DNA of 64,000 bases from Pyxicephalus adspersus (lineage: Eukaryota; Chordata; Amphibia; Anura; Pyxicephalidae). This document shows, in pieces, positions 22,501 to 34,566 of the stretch. Position 1 is the stretch's first letter, and each line of letters starts with the position of its first letter. Made by a program: the position numbers and the translations under genes. The notes below the pieces were generated by a model. It saw only the letters and a list, made by a program, of their open reading frames with translations. It had not been told where the DNA came from and did not search any database. The stretch covers positions 42,161,870 to 42,225,869 of the forward strand of contig NC_092862.1 in NCBI RefSeq assembly GCF_032062135.1, read 5' to 3'.

Positions 22501-22886
22501 TGGCTCTGTTTATACAAGGGAACTCAACGTGGTTCACAATAAAGTACAAAATACATATAAAGAAGGTAAACTCTGCACTTAGCATCGGACCTCTTCATAT
22601 AAACATAATAAAGACCCAGGCGGGACCTAATATATAGGTTACCGCCTAGCTTCCATGTGTCCTGTAAAGGCCAAATATGTAAACATGAAGTAAACACAAT
22701 CAGGGGGTTAAAAAACCCTGAGAAACTAGGATATTCTCCAGCTATATGTGTATTCAAGTCTAATTGCTGTATCCGTGTCCATCCTCCTAAAACCAGGAGG
22801 AGGGTGAATAGAGTGCACATCCAAACTATTAGTATATGACATCAGTAAGAACTCTCTAATATTCATGTGGTAAATTTCAAGATTAA
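19581..22886 (-). pseudogene. L1-type LINE ORF2 remnant (LINE B)
   Basis: Reading the minus strand, ORF2 appears to start at 22340 (MTYPKFNHLSANVTIILSHN). It is knocked out of frame within 30 codons by a one-base loss in an A-run, then continues with the endonuclease (RADIVLLQKTHFKG, later RIDYIFVSQADLF near 22066-22095). The reverse transcriptase keeps its active-site box YADDLLFF at about 21170-21193. Between ELHLALSQMQPREIPGPGGF and EPLVRTIKQNP the palm region is missing, an internal deletion. The C-terminal part has FTKFLWNNNRPRLKYNYVI, CWRCNQAEGTMLHI (19850-19890) and PPSVKHWLLKVQEIYLM next to the 3' microsatellite. About 2.8 kb remains of an expected 3.5 kb or more, with stops and shifts throughout. 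The rest of the element continues at 26389-27165. L1-clade by endonuclease plus cysteine knuckle. Confidence 0.88.
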
Positions 22887-25800
22887 GGCCCTGATTCACC
22901 AAGCACAATCGGAGGCTCGGTCACGCATTCGTATTCGCGATCCAAAATTGGAAGCCTTCACTCAATTCACCAACTAAATTTCAGGCGCTGGCGTATTCGC
23001 GCGGAAGTTAGTAACATAAATGATCTCGCTGCTGGAGCCGCGCATCCCCGGCAGTTTTACACTGTCGAGCTTGCATTAAAAGTCACTGTTCCCCTAAAAA
23101 AGCATTCTTTCTAATGCCACACATTTTCCCCTTAGGTCTAAAAAAAATGTGTGTGCTGTTCAAATGTTTAAATTATCTATATGCGCTAAGAAAAAAGCAT
23201 ATTTTTAATTGACTTATTTCTTTCCTGTTGGGCAAGAGTTAGTTGAGTTTAGCTCCTCTACTTAGGTGCTTATCTAAACGCTTACGATGCCTGATCGGAG
23301 GAGCTGCCTGGGGGTAAATCTTGCGACTTTCCACGGGGGAAACCTCGGCTTTGCCATCGGACTAGATTTTCCCACAAAAGTCACAAGCACGTTCTTGTTT
23401 GCTTCTATAGATATATATGTATCAACTTTTTTTTATTTTTTTAATTAATAGAATATCTGTTTACTGGTGTACTAATCTAAAGGATCATATCAATCAATGA
23501 TAATAAAATGTGCTAATTGCAATGGAATTTCTATCACCTGTGCGCTTAAATTTAAACATATAAAAGGGTGTGGTTTAACTTGCTTTTTCCTTTTGTCTTT
23601 TTCTTGGAGGGGCTGTTGTTTTGTTTGTTATCCTAATCTATGTTGCTGCATTTGATACGTTGCTTACCATTTAGCACAATAGCTTCCTTTTTATTTTTTT
23701 TCACTTTGAATGTTTTATTGTCCATATTGCAATTTTGAAGTCAATGTTAATGCTATGTTATTGTGTTTGTGGCCATATAGTTTGATTGCAAAATTCTGCC
23801 TTTATTACCACTTTTCAATGTTTGTCCTGCATAAATATTTTCTAATCCAGTTTTCCACCCTTGATAGGGCAAAATTGCGTATTGGTTTGGTAAGTATTTT
23901 TTGAATGCAATATTTGTTGGGCCATTTTTGAACTATTTTGGCTTTACATGGAAGTGTGGATTTACATGTGTTTTGTTTGTTCTTTTAAATTTTTTAGTCA
24001 TTTAGTGTAAATTTTAAGGATGTGTTTTTTTTTGTTTTGATGTGTTTTTATATTTTATTGTGAACTTTTAGCAAATGTTTTTTTTAAATAAAGTTGTTTG
24101 TAAAATGTTGTCGTTTGGTTTTTGGGGGGTTTGTTGTATTGTGATCTCCTTTCCAATCTCCCAGGACACACAGTTTAAAAAGACAATTGTGATTGTTTTT
24201 AAGCTGTTCCTTTCTCTGAATTATTTGTAAGGCTAAAAAGCAGCACAATTGTCTTATTAAAACTCAGTTGATGCGCATACTTGTGCGCCAAACTTCAGGA
24301 GCGTGTAGCTCATAGTTGTGTGCCATGGCGGACCTGCTATGTGCGCCTGAACTGTTTTATCAGTTGAAAAATGCACTGCACTTTTGCACAGTCCTCATTC
24401 AGGTAAGTTTGTATTTTTTGTGTATATTGCTTGTTTTGCTTCATATGTACTCATGTATCGACATGAGTGCACATAAAGCAAAACATGTATGTATGCATTT
24501 AGATGTGTGTACATATACATAGAAAAGAGACATTTTAGGAAGAAATTGGCAAAGAGGGCTTTTTGGACCATATTGCTTCACATTGAAAAGATTGCCTATT
24601 TCTGATATCATGGGTGTGCTTCCACTACCAAGATGAGTAAGTAAATAAATTTAGTGGGCCAAGATCTAAAATGCCATTCAAATCTGCAAAAACACCCTGA
24701 AGGGATGGAGAAGCAAGAAAATCTTTGGCTCAAAGTGGATTTGGCCCTGGAACTTTCATATACTAGTACTATTTGTTTTGTAAACACCTAAATAATGCAT
24801 ACACTCCAGTATTTAGGAGCATTAAGTTAAGCAACAACACAAAATCCGTTCATTTCTAAGAGTGTCTGACCCTGCTTGTGAGCTTGGCAATCAATGAGCT
24901 TTGATGTTGTGCTTGGAACCTGGACCTCCTTCCATCACCATCAGGTGTGTTAGAATGAGTATGCAACTCAGCTGGACAACTAATTCACAACCAGTTTGGA
25001 CAGCAAGTGGAAGTGTTTGTATACAATAGTGCTAAGATCAGGCAGCACAGCACAATGACAACAAACCTATTACACAACTACAAATGAACACAGTAGTTGT
25101 GTGGGGACAAATCAACATGAGTGCAAATGTCAGACTATTAAAAAAAAAAGAAAAAAAAAAGAAATAAAATCATGACAATTTATTCAGAAAATGACTATGT
25201 ACATCATACATTCAAATACCAATGTGACAATGGGACAAAGGCAACGAGGGGGGTCAAGTAGGAGTTTGGTGTGGAAACCATGCAGACATTTGTACTCAGT
25301 ACTTGTGGAAAAAATGACAACACATTGCTGAAGAATTGCTAAACAACAGAAACTGGCATTACAAACCAGGCACAAACACATTGCAGCAGATGAAACTAAC
25401 AATCATGAGGATTACAAAAACATCACACCAATGCATACCATCCAAGCAAACTTACTTGATTACTCCCCCCCCCCCCACACAAATACAAACCAGTCCAGTT
25501 AAAATAGTAATAATGAAAATGCATATGTATTTGTATACATTTCAATGTATTTTGACATACACACAAGTGAAATCACTAAATGTTCCTTAATACATGTATT
25601 ATAACATGTTTGCCTATGATCCTTTACTAAAATATTTGATTTCTCTAAAGTCAAACTAGAATGAAATTTTTAACAGGTCACAAATGTTTCTTCACATATT
25701 TTTTTACACTCATACTATTATGTGATGACATATTTGAAAGTGCCACTTGATAGTGGCTTGATAGAAACTAGTTTGCAGTGTTGCAACCAAAAGAAAAAGT

Positions 25801-26170
25801 AACAAAAAGTGCAACAAATGTAACTATAAATGAAGTTTTGTGGTTGAATAGAATGTAACAAAAAAAAAAAACATCAAACAATAGAGATTCAAACTGACCT
25901 TTAAAATGGACTGGAGATGCGCACAGAACAGGGCGCAGGTGTGCGCTTATTAATTGCTATCACCTCACCATTGAGGTTAACATCTCCTTCTGAATCGCGC
26001 AGCTGAAAATTAATCACCTTAATTGGGGTATTTGAGATCTTTGCTCATCTTTGCAGGAAACCGGCAGGCGAATTCACTAGAACTCGGGCCCGACTCGTGC
26101 TAATAGAGTTTTCTGACCGGCTCGTATGTACGCGCCTCGAGCGTATGCGCATTTCACTGATAAATCTGGC
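22887..26170. mobile_element. Harbinger-like DNA element inside LINE B
   Basis: The left tip GGCCCTGATTCACCAAGC pairs loosely with the right tip CACTGATAAATCTGGC read in reverse, and both ends have CpG-rich subterminal sequence (GCGCGGAAG near 23000; GCGCCTCGAGCGTATGCGC near 26132). The flanks carry ORF1 on one side and ORF2 on the other of the same minus-strand LINE, so this 3.3 kb is an insertion. TTA-like bases flank both ends, but an exact duplication is not preserved. I recall GGCCCTGATTCAC tips from frog Harbinger-type elements. The interior has no clear transposase: open frames are short, and only a small exon-like piece at 24325-24402 stands out. A poly-A-rich stretch lies at 25140-25165 and a C-run at 25466-25476. 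Confidence 0.55.
24325..24402 (+). other. Exon-like 26-codon piece with splice donor
   Basis: ATGGCGGACCTGCTATGTGC opens a frame of exactly 26 codons (MADLLCAPELFYQLKNALHF, then CTVLIQ) that ends in CAG followed by GTAAGT, a perfect splice-donor consensus. It sits in a locally CpG-bearing patch inside the Harbinger-like element. It could be the first coding exon of a decayed transposon gene. No following exon could be identified with confidence, and a chance match is possible. Confidence 0.25.
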
Positions 26171-26174
26171 TATA

Positions 26175-26335
26175 AAGTGTGAAAAGCATGGCACATTAGA
26201 TATTACCAATCTAAGGCCATTAGGTCAGTGTTCAAAACCAAAAAAAGGTACATCTCAATATTAAGTGCAAAATGCATGGCACACTGGATATTACCAATCT
26301 AAGGCCAACAGGTGAGTGTTCAAAACCAAAAATAA
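26175..26335. repeat. 88-bp tandem repeat beside the insertion
   Basis: Unit 1 (26175-26262) and unit 2 (26263-26335, incomplete) share AAGTG(T/C), GCATGGCACA, GATATTACCAATCTAAGGCC and GTGTTCAAAACCAAAA. It lies between LINE ORF1 and the Harbinger-like element, so it is either part of the LINE's inter-ORF spacer or a duplication made at insertion. Confidence 0.85.
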
Positions 26336-26388
26336 AAAAGTAGGTATCCAGACAGTATAGCAAACCAGAGACTGTGGAAGATGTGCAT

Positions 26389-27165
26389 TTCAATTCAGAT
26401 TGGCAGAATCCAGGTCCCTCCCAAGGTCTTGGGGGACTCTGCTTCGCTTAGGCGATGGGCTGGTAGGGTGCGGTGAAACAGATCCTGAAAGGCTGTCTAA
26501 AACCGGGGGGAGAGCGAACCCTGCATACCATTCCGGAACCTCTATCAGTGGAAGTTGTAGTGCAGTACAAAAGGGAGCCAGGACATCTGGTGTGCAAAGC
26601 AAGTACTGTTGGCCTTTCCAAGCCACTTGCAGCGCAAACGGAAAACGCCAACGTTATGAGATAGATTTTTTCCCTGAGCATTAGTAAGAGAGGGCGCAGT
26701 GCACACCGATGATTCAGAGTAATAGGGGATAAATCTTGAAAAAGTTTTATTTGAAAACTATGAAAACTAGTTTTTAAATCAACAAGGGCTGCTGTGAAAG
26801 TTCGCCTAATATCAGCAGCAGCTACAGATAAATCGTCCACAGTCAGTGATCGTTCCGAGCTCAGGTGCTGCCTACCTGCAGTGCTTGCAAAAGAATCATT
26901 AGAGTCCTCCCCCCTCTTTCTGGGCGCCATCTTGGGAGAAGCAGGCTCTTCAGCATGTTGATGAGTGGATTTAAAAATATCCGTCAATTGGCACAATTGG
27001 AAGCTGAAATGGGATTGGGGCAGTCTTGCTGCGGGTGTCCCCTTCGTGTTTTTGCCCATTCTGACGCTGAGTAGGTCTGGTAGCGGTGCTGAAATTCCCT
27101 GTCCGTGCAGAGCTGTGTGATCAAGCAGCCATACTTCTTGCACGCCAAGCCACGCCACTCCTATA
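26389..27165 (-). pseudogene. L1-type LINE ORF1 and 5' end (LINE B)
   Basis: The minus strand begins near 27165 with GC-rich leader sequence (GGAGTGGCGTGGCTTGGCG). An open frame from about 27062 starts MGKNTKGTPAARLPQ and runs through SPKMAPRKRGEDSND and DDLSVAAADIRRTFTAALVD, the N-terminal and coiled-coil-start style of an L1 ORF1. The central RNA-binding part is missing: near 26720 the sequence jumps to a C-terminal piece in a shifted frame reading CTALQLPLIEVPEWYAGFAL and ending at the stop at 26390. Together with 19581-22886 this makes one LINE, 5' end to the right. ORF1 is therefore internally deleted and dead. The identification rests on layout relative to ORF2 and on remembered frog ORF1 proteins. 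Confidence 0.7.
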
Positions 27166-28196
27166 TTTTTTTTGTAAAGAATATAAGTGGTTTGTGTTCA
27201 GATAATACAGGTTGAGATGCAACTTTAAGATGCACTCATACCCATACTAAAAAAGCAAAATACCAATCTGGAAGGGACTATAATTCTGAATTCCATTTGT
27301 CTTGACATTTTTCAATCAACTTCATTGGTATATTTGCATCCAGGTCCCCCAGCATCTGCCCCATGCCTCACCTTACGTTACTTTTTTTTTCTAGAATAAT
27401 CAGACAGTTTAGTACAGGTTGCATGTTAATAGGTTAGGACAAATCACCTATGCACTTTTTCTGTTCTCATTGTATAAAATGTTGCAAGTTCTTTAGATGC
27501 TAGGTAAAATAAACAATACATGTCCCACTTAAGAATTCCAAGCCATAAACAGAATACAGTATGTCTGACATTATCAGAGAACTTCCTACTGACTTCCAGA
27601 CTAAGACTATTGGCAATCATCAGCTTAGTGAGGCATCTGCATGTTATTATTTTGCATTTTTTTACAATAACCTTGTATTTCTTCACATACTTTCATTTAA
27701 TCTTTGTTTATGTTTACATTATTTTTCACCATCTTTTTTCTATGTCTACATACCTTCGTTTGTCTAAGTAAAAACTATTTTGAAGGAAAACATGTCTAGA
27801 ATTTAAAGTAGCTTCTGTTACTTTAGTGTGTACAATTAAAGAAAAACTTTAGTGATTTTTTGCCAATTTTATTTGTTTAACTTAACAAGCTATATATATA
27901 TATATTTTATATTAGGCATTGAAATCCATAATTTACAAAAGAACATTTGCATTCATTACAGGGTGCTAATATATAATTGTATTTGAAAAGCAAATTTTAG
28001 ACTGAATAACATATTGGGTAAGAAATTAAATTGGTTTGGAAGTTGGGCTGTTGTCTTTAACCTTTTCAGCTCTATTTTTAAGCACAGCAAACAGCCTTAA
28101 GGAAAATATATATATTTGTTCATGTGACTGATGAAAAAAATACCTAGTTTTGAAACAAACATCGAGGTGGGTTAACAATGATTGACAAGCTCCACA
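27166..28196. other. AT-rich non-coding stretch
   Basis: Contains a short (TA)n at 27889-27905. No gene or recognised element. Overlapping open frames on both strands near 27444-27771 consist of AT-rich sequence without family signatures. Confidence 0.5.
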
Positions 28197-28628
28197 CAGG
28201 TAGTCCCCAGGTTAAGGACATCCGACATAAGGCTTCCCTGCTCGTTCTTGCATGGCTTGCAGAAGAAATCTTTTGCTAAACACAGCTCAGTTTGTGGGTG
28301 ATCTTAAGGATTGAGCTTTTTCTGCAGCCTCTTGTAACTCTTTAATGACCAAGACAATCTCTGCAGTTATTTCTTTTTGCATATCAAAGCACAGCTTGCT
28401 GCAGAACTAGGCTAGGCTCTATAAGGATTTTTGTAATTTTTATTTTGCTTTATTTGTGATTAACTCACATTAAGGATTTTATACAGTAACTGACACCATG
28501 CTGCCTAATATTTATGTTGAGAAAAACATCTGTCCGAAAAGCATTTATTAAAATAATGTACCTGTACGGACTTACATACATTCAACTTAAGAACGAACCT
28601 TTAGTCCCTATCTTGTATGGACTACCTG
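28197..28628. mobile_element. TIR element, CAGGTAGTCC ends
   Basis: Begins CAGGTAGTCCCCAGGTTAAG and ends GGACTACCTG, an inverted pair of about 10 to 12 bases. Inner words GACATCCGACATAAGG and ACTTAAGAACGAACC (the latter towards the right end) are those of a widespread vertebrate non-autonomous element that I remember but cannot name with certainty; mariner/Tigger-like is my best guess. 432 bp, no coding capacity. Confidence 0.65.
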
Positions 28629-29542
28629 TACTGTGATTTGTCAAAGCATGTTAGGATGAAAATAAAGACATGCATTATTTAGTGCTAGTATTGCTAGAAT
28701 TTTCATTACAATCTGTTTGGCTTCTGAAAGTCCTGAATCCAAACCCTATTCTTGTGGAATTATCTGCCTTGCCCCCTTAAATCAGAACTAAACTAAAAAT
28801 AAAAAAACTCACTTACCTACCTATCCTCAGATCCCTTAATCCCACAGGAGATGTCTTCGATTGGGTCTTGTGCCGCCCTGCTATCCATCTTTGCCTCGGA
28901 GCAAAGGAAGCACAATAAATACATAAGAGATGCTATCATGTTTATTTAGGGTAAATCGATTGTGATAGTGGAGTCCCCACCCACAATAATACCATGAACT
29001 CCAAAACTCCCTCCAGCAATTTACCGCTGATGCTGCCTTCAGCCCAACAGGTGCTTAAATTTATTGGTAAATCACAAGATCATAGGACTGACATAAAACA
29101 GTGTTTTTTTTTAAAGTGTGTGGTATTTTATGCATTTAATGTTACATTTTAATAACCTAAATAATTTTAAACAATCATGGACCTCTTTTTCAGTTCACTG
29201 CACCACAACACAGTTAATTCACATTTGTGCATTGTTATGTGCTGACGTCCAAATGCTTTGAAATGTGTTGGCAAGATGCATTGGGATGTTATTAAAAATA
29301 ACTGATGGATAAATGGCACTGAACTGCAGATCATGTGTTACCACAACATATTGGGATGAAGACAGCAACACGATTTTTAGCTGAAGTGGCTTGTGTATTC
29401 CTTCATTTTTTACCATTTTGCAAAAAGGCATGGTTTTAAAACTTACAATGTAGTTTTATGTTTTTATTTGGGAAGACTTTGTAAAGTCATGTCGTGTTTG
29501 TGTGTTCTAATGTAGTTTTTTTCAAATAGATAGGGTAAACAT
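28629..29542. other. Non-coding stretch with a repeat fragment
   Basis: At 28777-28900 a fragment starting TTAAATCAGAACTAAACT leads to CACTTACCTACC and resembles the start of 54063-54600. The remainder shows nothing recognisable. Confidence 0.4.
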
Positions 29543-30293
29543 TGTCACACTTACCTCTTCCCCTTTAAAACTCAGACATCTCTCTCCTGTGCATGTGGGC
29601 AGTTCTGATGCTGGGCGTGTCACTGTTTCCAAGCTTTATCAATTCCATCCAATCTGCTGGCCAATCAGAAAGTAGCCTCTTGATCAGCCCTGACTATTCA
29701 GCTAGCTCACACATTGCACTAAGTGTTCGTGCAACAAGTCTTCACTAGTGCCGAGCCCCTAGCTCTGTGAGCTGGTTCCTGTACAACTGTCGCCTAATCC
29801 AGTGTTTCCTGTGTCTAGCTGCTTTGTTAACCCCTCGTTGTTCAGTCTGTTGGTTCCCAGCCAACTTCCCTGTGCTGTTCCAGTCTTCCTGTCTGTCTGT
29901 GGATATCCCTGCATCACCTGTGCCTCCTGTTCCTTCCAGTGTCTCCTGTGTTCCCTGTGCCCACAGTGGCCCCTGCGTCACTGGTTTCTGTTTCCTGGAT
30001 CCCTGGCTTTTGACCCCTGGCGTGTGACCTAACCTCCCTTGCTTACTGCCTGCCTCGACCCTGGCTTTCCTTGACTATCCTTCACATTGTGATTTTGTAC
30101 TGTGCTTGCCCACCTTGGTGTGCCCAAGGACTGCAACCTGGCAGTAACCAGCGCCGCAACATCCTTACCATCAGAGGCTCCTGAGAAAACCTGGTCACTG
30201 CTTAGACTCTGCGCCATGGCCCTTCTCAGGGCTTACAACACCCCCGTACAAGCCATAGCGCCCACTAGTGGTCCTGTCTCTCCCTGCATTACA
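29543..30293 (+). mobile_element. Probable solo LTR
   Basis: A 751-bp block begins TGTCACACTTACC and ends GCATTACA, giving the TG...CA boundary of an LTR. The 5-mers outside are AACAT and AATAT, a plausible five-base duplication with one change. The interior is rich in CCTG, TTCCTG and GTTCC words, with the order typical of frog Ty3/gypsy LTRs that I recall, including a GACCCTGGCT-like stretch (30055-30070) and AGAGGCTCCTGA near 30173. No internal retroelement genes are next to it, so it would be a solo LTR. Open frames in it are low-complexity. Confidence 0.5.
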
Positions 30294-33200
30294 AATATTT
30301 TTGCATGTATCAGAATCGGAAATTTCATTAAAATATATGGTGGTGTCATACATTTAGTTTCAAAGCTGTAGTTGAAAAACAGTAAAACTTAAAAAAAAAA
30401 TAAAAATAAAAATAAAATAAATAAAAAAAAAGTAAAATAAACAATAGGTAAATAAGACCAAAAATGGTCTAGCCACATGTAATAAAATTAAGGTCAGTGC
30501 CAGGCAGTTGAAGGGTTATTTACAATACTAATAAATAAAATTTGCTAATAAAAAACATTGCAGATATTGGAAAATTGTGCTTTTACACTGTATATTGCTT
30601 AATTCGAAATTGCCATTAATGCCCTGAGAAAACGTCCTTTACTGTCTAGCTGATTTTGCTATTATGATGTTAAGTGGTATGAACAATCAGGGAAGATGTT
30701 ATTTCCTGCTGTCGTTTGGTAGAAAGCTGATGTCAAGTGCCTAGGATTGTATTAATGGCTAGATACTTTTACAGATATTTCCACCCACTGGTATAATTGA
30801 ACATTTTAGACCTGCAAACTGTAAATGTATATGCAGTTCTAAGTTAAAGCAAAAATTACTTTAAAAAGGTTGACATAACTTTTTATAATAACATTTGCAG
30901 TTAGGTGTTTAATCAGATTTGTTTAACTACAGTGAATATGTTTCGATAAAGAATGCATATAACGTTCCATTAAACCCAAAGAACAAATTACTCACCCCTA
31001 CAAAGAAACAATTTAAAGCCCAATTCTTGATATATACTATATTACTCATTTTGTAAGATGGGGAACTTAACATACTTTACCAGTTGTGTTGATATTCCTT
31101 TCCTGACAACCACTGTTCCTGCATTTTACATTGTAGTGCCTACTTACAAGATGGGTATAATAAGAACAAGGGTGCCAGCTAGCCCAGGGCCTTTGGAAAA
31201 GGAATGATTTATTGTTTTACATCCTTCTCTAGACTCTCTAGACCAAACAAGCCTTTAATTCATTGTCAACTGTGGTGCACAAAGTGTTTCATTCCTTTAA
31301 TGTCTAGAGGACTGTTTTAAATAACAAGTAAAAATGTTAATTAATTTGGTAATCCCTAAATGTCACAACCAGTACAAACACTAACTCTTCTCCAAATTAA
31401 GCCAGTATTATACTCCCTCTGAATTCTGGCAGAACTGACTATGTGCAGAAACATAGCTCCCAGCTGTCCCGTTTTTGCTGGGACAGTTTCTGTACTGGTA
31501 CTGGTTTTCGCTTAGGTCTAATTTCATAGACAATGCATGCATCCAGCTAGAGATTACCTTAGATAGATGTATCATCCATGGTGGGTGCATATACACATAT
31601 TCCTAGATCATGAAAAGAAAGATTAGTTAAAAATAGAATAAAGATTTTTTTTTTACACATAGTGTGTTGTCATTATTTGTAGGGCTTTTTTTACCTTTAA
31701 TGAAACTGGGTAATGTACTCATTTCGCATGGTAGGACAGTGGATATCTGGGGGGCTCCTTCTTAAAAGAGGGTTTGCAGATTTCAGATATTTTAAAATAT
31801 TGTTCCTTATTGGAACAATATGGTTTATAGATTTTTCCTGTCCTCTCCTGTCTCCTGAAGAAGCAGAGCCTTTCCGCGAAAGCCTTGAGAACTAACTAAT
31901 AATGTAACCCCTATTACAGGCATGTTGTTTCGAGAGGTCACTTTTTGTACTTTTTTATTTTAGTGAATTTTATGTATGTGGAAGAAATCTCCATTTTTAA
32001 TGATAAATATTAATAAAATGTTATTTTTTTTATAAATGTTTGGCCTTTAAAGTCCCACCTAATAAGTGAGAACTGTAAACAAACGTCAAGGAGAGCTACC
32101 AAACAGATACAAACTGAACTCTAAGATCAAGGCCCATCAATTTATAATCACACCCTTGCTTGTTCAATGAAAGTGGCTCAATGGATTTGGACTAAGGAGG
32201 GCTCTATTGTTGATGATTGGTAAAATGCATATTACTGCATTTGAATATAAGCTACAGTGCTTCTAAAAGAACGTCCTTTGGATGGATGTGTTAAATCTGG
32301 AACAAGTTACATCAGTCCTGTACCCAAATATTAAACTATTAGAATAATTAAAATATTAAAGATTATTAAATATTAAGAGTACCATACCTACTGTGAAACA
32401 TAAAGAAGGCTTGCTTTGTGTTTTGGGTCTACTTTGCTGCTGTAATGAGTTTTCTTGGACCTTTTATTGGGTAAAACACATATCCAAACACTATTTCTGT
32501 AAATAAAATAGACTAAAAAAAATCCCCAAGAAATAAACTCTTAATTAAAAACAAATTAACCACAATGTCAATAGTTGTTACTGTGAGCCCTGTCGTTAGA
32601 CCAGCAGACCAATAACACTTTGATGTATTCTTTCCTATCAAAGCATACTTGCCCCTTCTTCCCCCTAAATATTCCCTCTCCTTTTCCTCTCCCTTCTAAT
32701 TTTTGTTTTGTTTTTTCATTTACATTTTAAAGCCCATTCTACTAATAGAAAATTGACAAAATGAATGCACATGCATGAAGTATAGTGTAAGAAGATATTT
32801 CAGTGCTTGAATGGTCTGCAGATAGATGCTTTAATCCTCTCATCTGTAACCACTTTTCTTTTGGATTTATTTGAATAATATTATGTTAAGTAGTATTTTT
32901 TAGGAGATACTTCTATATACTTCTCTGTAAACACATCTTTCTTGTAAATGTACTTTTCTTATGGATTTAATAATATGGCATTACTAGCACATTAGAGATC
33001 ATAATTCACATCAGGGGTTGAATTAGTGAAGAAAATTTTATACTAGGAATTGTCCTGTATGATGAAGTTTAGGTAGAAGGTTTTTCTGTTTTTTTTTTAT
33101 ATTTAAAATGGATTGGTAATTTTTGTTTTGTAATGGAATATTTACACATCTATACATATGTAATTTGTTATAAATAATGGTTGTGCAGATTTTGGTTAGA

Positions 33201-33563
33201 GGAGTTGATTTGCAGTAATGTATTATTTCCCTTGTTTGCATACTCTGGAATGCTCACTCTGATGTGAACCCTTTAAAAGCAAATACAAGGTAATTTAATG
33301 TAATTTCTAGTAAGACCTGCAGCAAAATGTCCCTTTTGAATCATCAAGTCAGTATAAGAAAAAACAAGTAGATATACTTAAAGTATATAATTGAAAAAAA
33401 TAACATAAATAAATACTCCAAAGTAAACATTTTTGTAACCTTTTTGTCCATTTGCATGTTTTTTATTTATTTTTTTATTTGAGTTTTTTCAAGACAAAAA
33501 AAAGAGTAATAAAAATAAATAAATAGCAAATTTTATACTTCACACCTAGCGTGCATGATTGTG
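30294..33563. other. Long AT-rich non-coding stretch
   Basis: More than 3 kb without a supportable gene. Points of interest: an A-rich run at 30388-30434; at 31746-31895 a block with GGGGGCTCCTT and then CTCCTGAAGAAGC...CCGCGAAAGCC, a weak relative of the modules at 2640 and 6046; and an AATAAA-rich patch near 32010. Otherwise unremarkable. Confidence 0.5.
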
Positions 33564-33566
33564 TTA

Positions 33567-33937
33567 GGCTACGTACACACAGGCAATAACTGTCGTTAGA
33601 AAACGAACGATTAACGGCCAATCAATGAATATTCACAATTTTATTGAACAATCGTATTGTGCACACGTCTGTACATGCTGTAATGATATGATCATTCAAA
33701 TATAATCCACCAATAATGTACACACACTATAGTTACTATAGTTTTATGATCACTGAACGACTGCGGACACAATAGACAGCGAACGATCGTCACCCAATCA
33801 GATCCGTTGGGACGGTCTTCATTTCTACAACACTCCTCGTTCATTGGCGTCGTTGGCCTGTTGTTGTGCACTTTTTTTAATGATTATCGGAAGATCAGTC
33901 GTTCTTTCGTTTCTAACAATAAGTATTGTACGTAGCC
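33567..33937. mobile_element. Harbinger-like miniature element, TTA duplication
   Basis: Termini GGCTACGTACACAC and TTGTACGTAGCC are inverted, and TTA flanks each side exactly (33564-33566 and 33938-33940), as expected for PIF/Harbinger integration. Inner inverted words (CGTTAGAAA near 33595; TTTCTAACAATAAG near 33910) extend the terminal repeats to about 30 bases. 371 bp, rich in CGTT/AACG words, no coding capacity. I recall it as a common frog repeat. Confidence 0.85.
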
Positions 33938-34120
33938 TTACTATCTAAGTTCTGCTATTTGGATTGTTTTTTTGCAAATATTTGGAAAAAGGGGACAGAA
34001 CATAATTTCAAAAATATATTTTATTTTATGAAAATGGCTTTAATATTTCACAACAAAACTCACTCCTGGTTCTACACTCTGAAATGTGGGTCACCATGTC
34101 CTTATTTTAGTGTATTAGAG

Positions 34121-34388
34121 CAGCGGTGGTCCCAAGAACGAGAAGGACTCTGCCGCGGAGTATGTCCCTAGTATGAACACAACCCACCCACTCTCCCATT
34201 GGAGGCTCAGGGCGGTGGGCGGGTTGTTGTTCAGACCTGCGTTGGGAAAGTGGGTGGGTTCTGGCATCATGACATCTCTCCGGGGGATGTCTCTGCCCCT
34301 TTATGTGACACATGGCTCCCCGTGCATGTACGGTAAGAATTACGTGGATTTAGTGGTCAATGAGGTCCGAAAAGGTTGGCGACCACTG
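34121..34388. mobile_element. hAT miniature element, second family member
   Basis: Ends CAGCGGTGGTCCC and GGTTGGCGACCACTG. Flanked by TATTAGAG (34113-34120) and TCTTAGAG (34389-34396), an 8-bp duplication with one change. Interior words CCCACCCACTCTCCCATTG and GGGTTCTGGCATCATGACAT match the element at 15012-15379 in the opposite orientation. 268 bp, non-coding. Confidence 0.88.
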
Positions 34389-34566
34389 TCTTAGAGGCTA
34401 TCCAGTGCCTTGTGATACAATTTCAGGACATTGATAAAAAAATTAATTTCAACAGTAAAACTTTTTACATGGCTATAATAATGTCTTAGGTTAACCACAC
34501 ATTTATAAAAGCACAGTGATGTGCTTTATAAAAATGGGTATCATTAATTTGACTTTGAGGTCCTAA

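Noticed and set aside
26448..27158. One continuous 236-codon protein on the minus strand
   Set aside because: Only its N-terminal half follows an L1 ORF1. The rest crosses a deletion and continues out of the original frame, so it is treated as part of a pseudogene.
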